Shown here: positions 52,800 through 64,000 of the stretch, piece after piece
Layout of the letters: every line of letters begins with the position of its first letter
Numbering within the stretch: the first letter of the stretch is position 1
DNA from: Schistocephalus solidus
Taxonomy: Eukaryota > Platyhelminthes > Cestoda > Diphyllobothriidea > Diphyllobothriidae
Direction of reading: 5' to 3'
DNA: 64,000 nt
Assembly (NCBI GenBank): GCA_017591395.1
Contig: WEDG01004026.1
Coordinates: 1 to 64,000 of the forward strand
The notes under the pieces: model-generated
What the model saw: the letters and a program-made list of their open reading frames with translations, nothing else
Databases searched by the model: none
Told to the model about the DNA's origin: nothing
Made by a program: the position numbers and the translations under genes

Positions 52800-53405
52800 G
52801 TATTTATTCAAACAGGAATGGGCGCACACCGATCTAGTGGCTTCCCGAAGCAAACAAGCTCCGTATGGGTGGCAAAGGTCACGAACAGGCAACCAATTAC
52901 CAGGCCGAAGTCGGCCAAGTTATAATTGCAGAGAGGAGACACGACAGAGAATATGGGTAGATTGATACAGTCTGTTTCGGGCTTATTCTGCCTTCATTCA
53001 GCCAATCATAACCCTGACTACCAGCTGGGACTGGAAACACAAACATGCACTCGAGCTCATGCGCACACCGATCTAGTGGCTTCCCGAAGCAAACAAGCTC
53101 CGTATGGGTGGCAAAGGTCACGAACAGGCAACCAATTACCAGGCCGAAGTCGGCCAAGTTATAATTGCAGAGAGGAGACACGACAGAGAATATGGGTAGA
53201 TTGATACAGTCTGTTTCGGGCTTATTCTGCCTTCATTCAGCCAATCATAACCCTGACTACCAGCTGGGACTGGAAACACAAACATGCACTCGAGTACGGC
53301 GCAGACAGTCCACACACTGGGTCTAGCAGATGGGTCATAAGCACTTCATCGAACCGAAGTTCATCAGTGCCTCACCACCTGTCATTCTCTGTCGCTGCAG
53401 ATCGG
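52800..53405. repeat. Rearranged double unit with 128-bp deletion
   Basis: The distance between landmarks here is 606 bp instead of 734. After CACTCGAG at 53,048-53,055 the sequence jumps through CTCAT into GCGCACACCGATCTAG, omitting about 128 bp. It marks the border between the variable middle and the uniform right part of the array. Confidence 0.85.
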
Positions 53406-56400
53406 GTATTTATTCAAACAGGAATAGGCGCACACCGATCTAGTGGCTTCCCGAAGCAAACAAGCTCCGTATGGGTGGCAAAGGTCACGAACAGGCAACC
53501 AATTACCAGGCCGAAGTCGGCCAAGTTATAATTGCAGAGAGGAGACACGACAGAGAATATGGGTAGATTGATACAGTCTGTTTCGGGCTTATTCTGCCTT
53601 CATTCAGCCAATCATAACCCTGACTACCAGCTGGGACTGGAAACACAAACATGCACTCGAGTACGGCGCAGACAGTCCACACACTGGGTCTAGCAGATGG
53701 GTCATAAGCACTTCATCGAACCGAAGTTCATCAGTGCCTCACCACCTGTCATTCTCTGTCGCTGCAGATCGGGTATTTATTCAAACAGGAATAGGCGCAC
53801 ACCGATCTAGTGGCTTCCCGAAGCAAACAAGCTCCGTATGGGTGGCAAAGGTCACGAACAGGCAACCAATTACCAGGCCGAAGTCGGCCAAGTTATAATT
53901 GCAGAGAGGAGACACGACAGAGAATATGGGTAGATTGATACAGTCTGTTTCGGGCTTATTCTGCCTTCATTCAGCCAATCATAACCCTGACTACCAGCTG
54001 GGACTGGAAACACAAACATGCACTCGAGTACGGCGCAGACAGTCCACACACTGGGTCTAGCAGATGGGTCATAAGCACTTCATCGAACCGAAGTTCATCA
54101 GTGCCTCACCACCTGTCATTCTCTGTCGCTGCAGATCGGGTATTTATTCAAACAGGAATAGGCGCACACCGATCTAGTGGCTTCCCGAAGCAAACAAGCT
54201 CCGTATGGGTGGCAAAGGTCACGAACAGGCAACCAATTACCAGGCCGAAGTCGGCCAAGTTATAATTGCAGAGAGGAGACACGACAGAGAATATGGGTAG
54301 ATTGATACAGTCTGTTTCGGGCTTATTCTGCCTTCATTCAGCCAATCATAACCCTGACTACCAGCTGGGACTGGAAACACAAACATGCACTCGAGTACGG
54401 CGCAGACAGTCCACACACTGGGTCTAGCAGATGGGTCATAAGCACTTCATCGAACCGAAGTTCATCAGTGCCTCACCACCTGTCATTCTCTGTCGCTGCA
54501 GATCGGGTATTTATTCAAACAGGAATAGGCGCACACCGATCTAGTGGCTTCCCGAAGCAAACAAGCTCCGTATGGGTGGCAAAGGTCACGAACAGGCAAC
54601 CAATTACCAGGCCGAAGTCGGCCAAGTTATAATTGCAGAGAGGAGACACGACAGAGAATATGGGTAGATTGATACAGTCTGTTTCGGGCTTATTCTGCCT
54701 TCATTCAGCCAATCATAACCCTGACTACCAGCTGGGACTGGAAACACAAACATGCACTCGAGTACGGCGCAGACAGTCCACACACTGGGTCTAGCAGATG
54801 GGTCATAAGCACTTCATCGAACCGAAGTTCATCAGTGCCTCACCACCTGTCATTCTCTGTCGCTGCAGATCGGGTATTTATTCAAACAGGAATAGGCGCA
54901 CACCGATCTAGTGGCTTCCCGAAGCAAACAAGCTCCGTATGGGTGGCAAAGGTCACGAACAGGCAACCAATTACCAGGCCGAAGTCGGCCAAGTTATAAT
55001 TGCAGAGAGGAGACACGACAGAGAATATGGGTAGATTGATACAGTCTGTTTCGGGCTTATTCTGCCTTCATTCAGCCAATCATAACCCTGACTACCAGCT
55101 GGGACTGGAAACACAAACATGCACTCGAGTACGGCGCAGACAGTCCACACACTGGGTCTAGCAGATGGGTCATAAGCACTTCATCGAACCGAAGTTCATC
55201 AGTGCCTCACCACCTGTCATTCTCTGTCGCTGCAGATCGGGTATTTATTCAAACAGGAATAGGCGCACACCGATCTAGTGGCTTCCCGAAGCAAACAAGC
55301 TCCGTATGGGTGGCAAAGGTCACGAACAGGCAACCAATTACCAGGCCGAAGTCGGCCAAGTTATAATTGCAGAGAGGAGACACGACAGAGAATATGGGTA
55401 GATTGATACAGTCTGTTTCGGGCTTATTCTGCCTTCATTCAGCCAATCATAACCCTGACTACCAGCTGGGACTGGAAACACAAACATGCACTCGAGTACG
55501 GCGCAGACAGTCCACACACTGGGTCTAGCAGATGGGTCATAAGCACTTCATCGAACCGAAGTTCATCAGTGCCTCACCACCTGTCATTCTCTGTCGCTGC
55601 AGATCGGGTATTTATTCAAACAGGAATAGGCGCACACCGATCTAGTGGCTTCCCGAAGCAAACAAGCTCCGTATGGGTGGCAAAGGTCACGAACAGGCAA
55701 CCAATTACCAGGCCGAAGTCGGCCAAGTTATAATTGCAGAGAGGAGACACGACAGAGAATATGGGTAGATTGATACAGTCTGTTTCGGGCTTATTCTGCC
55801 TTCATTCAGCCAATCATAACCCTGACTACCAGCTGGGACTGGAAACACAAACATGCACTCGAGTACGGCGCAGACAGTCCACACACTGGGTCTAGCAGAT
55901 GGGTCATAAGCACTTCATCGAACCGAAGTTCATCAGTGCCTCACCACCTGTCATTCTCTGTCGCTGCAGATCGGGTATTTATTCAAACAGGAATAGGCGC
56001 ACACCGATCTAGTGGCTTCCCGAAGCAAACAAGCTCCGTATGGGTGGCAAAGGTCACGAACAGGCAACCAATTACCAGGCCGAAGTCGGCCAAGTTATAA
56101 TTGCAGAGAGGAGACACGACAGAGAATATGGGTAGATTGATACAGTCTGTTTCGGGCTTATTCTGCCTTCATTCAGCCAATCATAACCCTGACTACCAGC
56201 TGGGACTGGAAACACAAACATGCACTCGAGTACGGCGCAGACAGTCCACACACTGGGTCTAGCAGATGGGTCATAAGCACTTCATCGAACCGAAGTTCAT
56301 CAGTGCCTCACCACCTGTCATTCTCTGTCGCTGCAGATCGGGTATTTATTCAAACAGGAATAGGCGCACACCGATCTAGTGGCTTCCCGAAGCAAACAAG

Positions 56401-59015
56401 CTCCGTATGGGTGGCAAAGGTCACGAACAGGCAACCAATTACCAGGCCGAAGTCGGCCAAGTTATAATTGCAGAGAGGAGACACGACAGAGAATATGGGT
56501 AGATTGATACAGTCTGTTTCGGGCTTATTCTGCCTTCATTCAGCCAATCATAACCCTGACTACCAGCTGGGACTGGAAACACAAACATGCACTCGAGTAC
56601 GGCGCAGACAGTCCACACACTGGGTCTAGCAGATGGGTCATAAGCACTTCATCGAACCGAAGTTCATCAGTGCCTCACCACCTGTCATTCTCTGTCGCTG
56701 CAGATCGGGTATTTATTCAAACAGGAATAGGCGCACACCGATCTAGTGGCTTCCCGAAGCAAACAAGCTCCGTATGGGTGGCAAAGGTCACGAACAGGCA
56801 ACCAATTACCAGGCCGAAGTCGGCCAAGTTATAATTGCAGAGAGGAGACACGACAGAGAATATGGGTAGATTGATACAGTCTGTTTCGGGCTTATTCTGC
56901 CTTCATTCAGCCAATCATAACCCTGACTACCAGCTGGGACTGGAAACACAAACATGCACTCGAGTACGGCGCAGACAGTCCACACACTGGGTCTAGCAGA
57001 TGGGTCATAAGCACTTCATCGAACCGAAGTTCATCAGTGCCTCACCACCTGTCATTCTCTGTCGCTGCAGATCGGGTATTTATTCAAACAGGAATAGGCG
57101 CACACCGATCTAGTGGCTTCCCGAAGCAAACAAGCTCCGTATGGGTGGCAAAGGTCACGAACAGGCAACCAATTACCAGGCCGAAGTCGGCCAAGTTATA
57201 ATTGCAGAGAGGAGACACGACAGAGAATATGGGTAGATTGATACAGTCTGTTTCGGGCTTATTCTGCCTTCATTCAGCCAATCATAACCCTGACTACCAG
57301 CTGGGACTGGAAACACAAACATGCACTCGAGTACGGCGCAGACAGTCCACACACTGGGTCTAGCAGATGGGTCATAAGCACTTCATCGAACCGAAGTTCA
57401 TCAGTGCCTCACCACCTGTCATTCTCTGTCGCTGCAGATCGGGTATTTATTCAAACAGGAATAGGCGCACACCGATCTAGTGGCTTCCCGAAGCAAACAA
57501 GCTCCGTATGGGTGGCAAAGGTCACGAACAGGCAACCAATTACCAGGCCGAAGTCGGCCAAGTTATAATTGCAGAGAGGAGACACGACAGAGAATATGGG
57601 TAGATTGATACAGTCTGTTTCGGGCTTATTCTGCCTTCATTCAGCCAATCATAACCCTGACTACCAGCTGGGACTGGAAACACAAACATGCACTCGAGTA
57701 CGGCGCAGACAGTCCACACACTGGGTCTAGCAGATGGGTCATAAGCACTTCATCGAACCGAAGTTCATCAGTGCCTCACCACCTGTCATTCTCTGTCGCT
57801 GCAGATCGGGTATTTATTCAAACAGGAATAGGCGCACACCGATCTAGTGGCTTCCCGAAGCAAACAAGCTCCGTATGGGTGGCAAAGGTCACGAACAGGC
57901 AACCAATTACCAGGCCGAAGTCGGCCAAGTTATAATTGCAGAGAGGAGACACGACAGAGAATATGGGTAGATTGATACAGTCTGTTTCGGGCTTATTCTG
58001 CCTTCATTCAGCCAATCATAACCCTGACTACCAGCTGGGACTGGAAACACAAACATGCACTCGAGTACGGCGCAGACAGTCCACACACTGGGTCTAGCAG
58101 ATGGGTCATAAGCACTTCATCGAACCGAAGTTCATCAGTGCCTCACCACCTGTCATTCTCTGTCGCTGCAGATCGGGTATTTATTCAAACAGGAATAGGC
58201 GCACACCGATCTAGTGGCTTCCCGAAGCAAACAAGCTCCGTATGGGTGGCAAAGGTCACGAACAGGCAACCAATTACCAGGCCGAAGTCGGCCAAGTTAT
58301 AATTGCAGAGAGGAGACACGACAGAGAATATGGGTAGATTGATACAGTCTGTTTCGGGCTTATTCTGCCTTCATTCAGCCAATCATAACCCTGACTACCA
58401 GCTGGGACTGGAAACACAAACATGCACTCGAGTACGGCGCAGACAGTCCACACACTGGGTCTAGCAGATGGGTCATAAGCACTTCATCGAACCGAAGTTC
58501 ATCAGTGCCTCACCACCTGTCATTCTCTGTCGCTGCAGATCGGGTATTTATTCAAACAGGAATAGGCGCACACCGATCTAGTGGCTTCCCGAAGCAAACA
58601 AGCTCCGTATGGGTGGCAAAGGTCACGAACAGGCAACCAATTACCAGGCCGAAGTCGGCCAAGTTATAATTGCAGAGAGGAGACACGACAGAGAATATGG
58701 GTAGATTGATACAGTCTGTTTCGGGCTTATTCTGCCTTCATTCAGCCAATCATAACCCTGACTACCAGCTGGGACTGGAAACACAAACATGCACTCGAGT
58801 ACGGCGCAGACAGTCCACACACTGGGTCTAGCAGATGGGTCATAAGCACGTCATTGAAACCGAAGTTCATCAGTGCCTCACCACCTGTCATTCTCTGTCG
58901 CTGCAGATCGGGTATTTATTCAAACAGGAATAGGCGCACACCGATCTAGTGGCTTCCCGAAGCAAACAAGCTCCGTATGGGTGGCAAAGGTCACGAATAG
59001 GCAACCAATTACAGG

Positions 59016-59219
59016 CGAAGCCTTGGAGATCCCTATTGCTGTCAATGACACTGTAAATTAAAAAAGGCCGACATATAATGGACGTTGGACAAAGGGTTAT
59101 CTCCCCGTCACACTGTAGGTCATCGGACAAACAATTATAAAATAATGTTACTCAAAAATAGGGAGTAGTATGGTATATGACGCGAACATTGTGGATGGGA
59201 ATATGTTTCAGGAAATGTG
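59016..59219. other. Array edge and short unassigned segment
   Basis: The last 367-bp unit breaks off at CAACCAATTAC near 59,015 and is followed by unrelated sequence with no recognised gene. Confidence 0.5.
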
Positions 59220-59505
59220 TTAGGTTCGGAAGTCGTGGTGGTACATATGGCTGAACTGGTCAAACTTCCGCTTTAAAGTATCAACGGATGGGGACATGAT
59301 TATTTCAGCAGGCAGAGCATTCCAGGCTTTAATCACTCTGTTGGAGAAGAAGAACCTTCTTGTGTCGAGTCTTGCAACTGTCACAAGTAGTTTAATGGGA
59401 TGTCCTCGAAAAGTAGTGGTAGTGGCCAGCGAGTGAGTTAGTAGATTCCCTAACTCAGTAAATGGTAACCAACATTCTGATATTTCAGTAACGGTAGGAT
59501 GCCTA
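59220..59505 (-). pseudogene. LINE C-terminal fragment (CR1/Jockey type), frame intact
   Basis: The minus strand reads, without internal stops, a segment with TELGNLLTHSLA, FRGHPIKLLVTVARLDTRR, FFFSNRVIKAWNALPAEIIM and PSVDTLKRKFDQF, ending in a TAA stop at 59,220-59,222. The motif order RGHP.KL, RRFFF..RV...WN.LP, SVD.FK matches the C-terminus of CR1/Jockey-type reverse transcriptase proteins. The frame starts after a stop near 59,505, so it is a 5'-truncated insertion. It lacks an ATG. It is much better preserved than the LINE at 39.9-41.5 kb, so it is a younger copy. Confidence 0.85.
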
Positions 59506-61184
59506 CCTTAGAACGAGCTTCGTTCTGTCCACTTAAAACAAGTTTACTCTGTAAACTATGGCCACTATGTGTTGTTTGCGTTGAGTTTCACTGCATTTAA
59601 AAATTCCAATATATTTTTTTAGACAAAATGCACAAAATATATTGTTTTTTTAAACATGTTGGTAGAAAATTGCGTCTTGTTTAATTTGTATACTTGAAGA
59701 ACGTTTTTTTCGGTTTTTTTTTAAAAAATATAAATTTCCCAATTAGTTTAGACGCTACCAACCGCAACAATTACTTTCAAGTTTTGCTATCTACATTTCG
59801 TTAACATTTTTGTGTAAGGAAACTTTCACATTTCTCTGTGGATGATGTTGTAAACATTACAGAAAACACTAATAAATTGACGGACATGATGTTTTATACA
59901 TTAACGTTTCACGGTCTTAAAATATCTCATTATAAGAACTGTTTTTAAAAAAACGAAGGACATCCTTTCTTCACGAACGGGATTAAGAGAAGACGCAACT
60001 TGCTGCCAACTGAGTCTTAGAAACAATATATTTGTGCATGTTTCCCATAAATTATCCTTATAAGGAATAAGTGCAGTAAAAATAAACGTGGACATTACAA
60101 AGCCCTTAAGTAGCCATTTCTTACAGAGTCTACTTTTTGTCGACAAACAGATTGCTGCCCGTCCAAAAGCCGACATCCTACGGCTCCTGAAATATCTTAG
60201 GATAAGGCTGCAACATAATCAGTAGAACAATCCTACTTTAATTATTTGTTCGAATCTTAAACTTATATGAGGCTTTTTAGATTGAGAGCAAGTCTACTCT
60301 CACTTTAATCCAGCGAAAGTCACCGTTACTGTGCCGAAATTATGTGGAGCGTATCGTGGATATCTTCAAACCTCTACGGTTGCCCTTGGGTGTACGCTTC
60401 TTCGATGATTTTTTATTAAAAAAATCGGTTTATTTTTCCTGCCGAAGGCATATTGTCGTTCCTTTTTTCAGCCCTACCGTCCGAGGATTAGCTCTCTGCT
60501 TCTGGTGGTCATCTGCCTCGTGACGTTGTTTTTAATGATTGGATAATGCAGAAGAAGGCAAGTTGACCTTTTCACTTGTAATCTTGGAGCACAATTGAAC
60601 TAAAACAGGTCAAGATGTTAAATAGATGTAGCATACACTCAGTTAATTTTGCATTTGCTGGATTTTGATAGCCACCATTAATAAAGTAGGTCAACTTCAC
60701 ACAAATTACGTAATAAATGTTAAAGTCAAACATTAAAGCGTTTATTCTTACTTTTAGCGTTAAATAGTTAAGGTAATTTACTCATAGCAATTATTTAATC
60801 CACAATTGTTTGCTTGCATGTTTGGGGAAGTATCCGAAACTCCTACCGAAATAGAAGAAGTACCCAAATCCCCAGTTCCATAGCAATAAGGCAACATCCT
60901 AAAACAATAAGGGGAGCTTATCTACATGGGAATTGCCGCAAGTCCTCTAACGTTGCTTGAAAGAAACATTTGTATATTCACCAAATGTGGATTTTATGCA
61001 ATTTTAAAATTCAGTTAAATAAAAGGAGAAAACGGGTGAACGCCTCCGAACGCCCTAAGCTTAGCAAATAAGTCCGTCCATTAGGAAAATTTTAATGACG
61101 TTATTTACATAAAAAAACATACGAAAAGCAAATAGCCGTCGCATAGTCGGGGGGTGGGAAGGAAGAGGTATGATGTGAGTCGAG
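59506..61184. other. AT-rich sequence, no gene recognised
   Basis: The only notable open frame is 59901-60176 (minus, 91 codons, hydrophobic and basic). I recognise no family. There are several T-rich and A-rich tracts. Nothing else is seen. Confidence 0.45.
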
Positions 61185-61319
61185 CTAACAGTAAAAGACA
61201 TTAACATTGGTTAAGAGAATAACACACACGGGCAGATCGTTCCACGGTGCAACTCCTCTGTTGCTTACTTTACCTGTGCGTTGTTTTAGGGGATGATCAC
61301 GCATATTGGGTGTGGTAGC
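61185..61319 (-). pseudogene. Decayed LINE C-terminal fragment
   Basis: The minus strand reads MRDHPLKQRTGKV, then RGVAPWNDLPVCVI and a stop at 61,185-61,187. It can be aligned with the RGHP.KL...RV..WN.LP end of the LINE at 59,220-59,505, but the FFF segment and several other residues are lost. It is a short relic and its limits are approximate. Confidence 0.55.
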
Positions 61320-63488
61320 ACGAGTGAAAAAAAGCATTAAGAAAAAAATCATCATTACAGGCTATTTATATTTCGAAACGTTAATATGACATCCCCTCAA
61401 AGTTGCCTGCCGGAAAGAAGAAATACATTTAAGGTTAACTGTTTGTTTCCAAAGGGTAATTTTCGCATCCATTTGGTAATTTTTTTCATTGCCTCTGAAC
61501 CTTATCTGAGACGTAAAAGTCCTTGAGAGTGCGAGTTTTCCATCCGTCTATGGTGTATTCTAGATGCAGCAACGCGAATCTTCCAAATATATTGGCCACA
61601 TTATTTTATATACAATCTTGTTGACTTTTGCTCCAGCCCATGGTTATGTTTAACGTATTTAGCATACAGCTACACCCATTATTTCTTATTCTGATTTATG
61701 AATGTGTTTTTGAAAAGTGGAATTCTAATTCTTAATGTACTTTATAAGTCAACCAATAAACTTTGTGGTAGCCTACAACCACCAAAACCACTACTCCTAC
61801 GAATAATACTACTACTACCTATATGACGAGTATTAGAAAAGTTGTCATCTGTTCTTGCTGTTGCCCAACACTAAATTATGTGATTTTTCACTGTTGATCA
61901 AGTGATAAGGGTCTCAGCGTCATTCCTGCCCATCGTGTTTTTACTCATTGGATTATCGCTCGATCGGAGAGAAATATCTCAGATTAAGTATGATCAAAGT
62001 AAGCTCCTATAGTAATCCATGTAGATGAAGATCTCGGCATAGGCAACCGTTCCTTCATATTCTTAGTAAATGATTTATCTGTACCCTTCAGTAAAAAAAA
62101 ATTCACTTTTGTCTCTACAGAAATAATTCCTTCTGGGACATCATCCAACCCGAAATTCCCTCGAAGACCTCATTTGCTCAAATAATTTTCGCTTCAATAT
62201 ACTGGGATCCTTGTCAAGGTTTGTTATTAAAACAGATGTGCAAGCTGTCTTTTATATTTATTGCCTACGCGCTAGTCTTTTGGTAGAAGTTAAGACTGAT
62301 TCTACGACTTGAGTATCATGAATTAACTCTGATCTTCTCCTTAATGAATTAGCAAAACTATCTACCACGACTTTTACCATTTCGCTAATGAAATCGAGTT
62401 GCCTACATTTTCTGTGTGTCACCTTTTTGAGATATCACTGTATGTCAAACTTGTGGCTGGCTGAATAGAGCCTCAGTGTGCAAGACATTAATGTCAGTGT
62501 GCAGATTTCTGCATGGCCTTTGGCACATTGACACTGGCCGGAGGACATCAGGATGACTGGGGATGGGCCATGAAAGTGAATCGACGTCCACGCGTGCCAC
62601 GCATCCTGGATTTTGCGTGCGCACCAATTCGATTAAAAAACAGCACTGAGAAGGCACCGCTGCATCCTGGTCCGCAGTTTTTCAAATTTTCTCTAATTCG
62701 GTATCCTTTAAAGTCTGGCATTTTGAGCTTGTTTGACTTACTATAGGAATCAAACCAAACAGTGTGTTGTCAAAGTATAGGTTGGCATTGAATGTACGCG
62801 ATTCTTTACTCCCCCTGTTACCATGTACCGTGTCTTTTTTCGAGTGAATATAATCCAATGTGTGTAAATAAGCGCAAAGCTGCCGTCAAATACGTACCAC
62901 AACTGTTTGATTCCCCATGCAGAACTATTTTGCATTGAAATGCCTTTACGTACGCTCTAGACTCCCTGGCTATTCGCTGCCGTGAACACGAGAAACTCGA
63001 AGCAAATCAGCGCCGAGTAAATCGCTACTTAGGTGCAGGTGATGGAGCTCTATCTCACTGAGATCCAGGCACCTCAACGGTGGACACTGACACGTTCTTA
63101 CGTCTGGAGAGAGAGCACGCTACCGGCATCTGTTTGTGCCTTGCCGCGCGTGAACTCTCTGCCACTTTCAGGGCCCGTCCATCCAACTGTTATCCAGGGG
63201 ACATTCCGACATTCGACCAGACATATTGAACAAGGCTTTTGAACTGACAGTATACTTCGATTAAAATCACCATCGTTGATCAAACAGCAGGGAATATTAT
63301 ATAAATGCCTTCTATAAGAGATGCATCAGACCCATTATTTGCGGTCTAGCAAATTCAAGCGGAAATACCACTACGTTTTGCGGTACTTTCAGACGCGGAT
63401 TCTGTCTGTTTGCTACCAGCATCCACGCTCATATCTATTAAAATTTAATCGGCATTTCCTATGTTTCCAATATATATATATATGCTTT
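61320..63488. other. Low-copy-looking sequence, no gene recognised
   Basis: Several open frames of 60-77 codons overlap on both strands at 62,445-62,935 and 63,033-63,283, in a locally less AT-rich patch, but none is recognised. A short TA microsatellite lies at about 63,470-63,482, directly before the inverted satellite copy. Confidence 0.45.
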
Positions 63489-64000
63489 GGAAAGCCACAA
63501 GCTCGATGTGCGCCTAATCCTGTTTTAATAAATAACCGATCTGCAGCAACAGAGAATGACAGGTGGTGAGGCACTGATTAACTTCCCTTCGATGAAATGA
63601 TTATGACCTATCTGCTATACTCAGTTTGTGGACTGTCTACGCCCTACTTAAGCGCATGTTTGAGTTTCCAGTCTCAGCAGTTGATCAGGGTTAAGTTTGG
63701 CTGAATAAAGGCAGAATAAGCCCGAAACAGATTGTATCAATCTACCCATATTCTCTGACGTGTTGTTTTCTCAGCAATTATTAATTAGCTGACTTTGGAC
63801 TGGTAATTGGTTGCCAGTTCGTGAACATGCCACAAATAAGGAGCTTGTTTACTTAGGGAAGCCACTAGATCGGTGTGCGCCTATTCCTGTTTGATAAAAA
63901 ACACCTGATCTGCAGCGACACAGAAAATGACAGGTGGTGAGGCTTTGATGAACTTCGGTTCGTTTAAGTGCTTATGGCCCATCTGCTAGAGCCATTGTGT
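63489..64000 (+). repeat. Inverted, diverged copy of the 367-bp satellite (about 1.4 units, cut by window end)
   Basis: The sequence is the reverse complement of the main array. TGTGCGCCT occurs at 63,507 and 63,874, exactly 367 bp apart. It carries many substitutions relative to the main array, including GATTAACTTCCC and TAATTAGCTGACTTTGG. The hammerhead-like motif is at about 63,693-63,745 on the plus strand, with CTGAATAAAGG in place of CTGAATGAAGG and ACAGATTGT as stem III. At the A/B diagnostic site it combines the A state (CCAATTACCAG) with CCAAAG as in B, which helps set the direction of change. Confidence 0.88.

Larger units (their letters stand above)
43253..59015 (-). repeat. 367-bp satellite array, about 43 copies, hammerhead-like motif in each
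   Basis: The landmark GGTATTTATT recurs every 367 bp (43621, 43988, 44355, 44722 and so on to 58544), with a few 368-bp units. The first unit is 365 bp and the last is cut at about 59,015. Units from 53,406 to 58,544 and from 43,621 to about 45,456 look identical by eye; the middle (about 45.5-52.8 kb) is variable. The main variants are CAACCAATTACCAGGCCGAAG (A) and CAATTAATTAACAGGCCAAAG (B). A-type units contain a perfect GGCCGA/TCGGCC inverted repeat that B variants break. Open frames of 60-94 codons here are repeat translations, not genes. The minus strand is taken as the meaningful one because it carries the hammerhead-like motif and matches the direction of the adjoining PLE fragment. 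Confidence 0.95.

Noticed and set aside
43253..59015. CRISPR array
   Set aside because: Repeat units are 367 bp with no unique spacers, and the context is eukaryotic retroelements.
47021..59130. Open frames with the ADRVFIQTGIGAHRSSGF and VPAGSQGYDWLNEG peptides
   Set aside because: They lie wholly inside the 367-bp satellite on opposite strands and exist only where unit variants remove a stop. They are not genes.

Overview
The window looks like a non-coding, repeat-dominated stretch of a metazoan nuclear genome. It is AT-rich in the first 43 kb and shows no prokaryotic gene organisation and no intact single-copy gene. The recognisable proteins are decayed fragments of two retroelement classes: Penelope-like elements (PLE, GIY-YIG endonuclease end) and a CR1/Jockey-type non-LTR LINE. 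Their abundance and style suggest a flatworm, possibly a cestode. That assignment is inference from recognised sequence style, not from a search.

Region 1 (1-34,169): after about 1.7 kb of unassigned sequence come five arrays of a ~354-bp satellite (about 20, 7, 8, 7 and 8 copies). They are separated by spacers of 4.25 kb (long) or 2.2 kb (short, lacking 2.02 kb). Array, short spacer, array and long spacer form a composite repeat of ~11.62 kb, present twice in direct tandem (8,689-20,320 and 20,321-31,940). A third, more diverged short spacer ends at 34,169. Each satellite unit has a 17-bp palindrome followed by a UUCG-type hairpin. The many short ORFs here are translations of the satellite and are not genes.

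Region 2 (34,170-43,252): low-copy-looking DNA with two tRNA-like segments, a PLE pseudogene (38.6-39.4 kb), a badly decayed LINE (39.9-41.5 kb), LINE 3' scraps (42.4-42.7 kb) and a PLE GIY-YIG fragment (42.8-43.25 kb). Both PLE ends run into hammerhead-ribozyme-like cores, a documented property of PLEs.

Region 3 (43,253-59,015): about 43 head-to-tail copies of a 367-bp satellite whose left edge abuts the truncated PLE reading frame. On the minus strand every unit carries a 48-nt motif with the layout of a minimal type I hammerhead: 6-bp stem I, stem II, GAAA, a 4-bp near-loopless stem III and a GUA cleavage triplet. The CUGAUGA core has one extra A. This makes the array a candidate retrozyme-like satellite connected to PLEs, and it is the most interesting system in the window. 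The middle of the array shows a trimeric (1.1 kb) higher-order repeat, and both flanks look nearly uniform.

Region 4 (59,016-64,000): low-copy DNA with two LINE C-terminal fragments, then at 63,489-64,000 a diverged inverted copy of the same 367-bp satellite with the same period, running off the window edge. How the parts work together is inference: PLE-type retrotransposition may have seeded self-cleaving satellite RNAs, and unequal exchange would then have amplified both satellite families.
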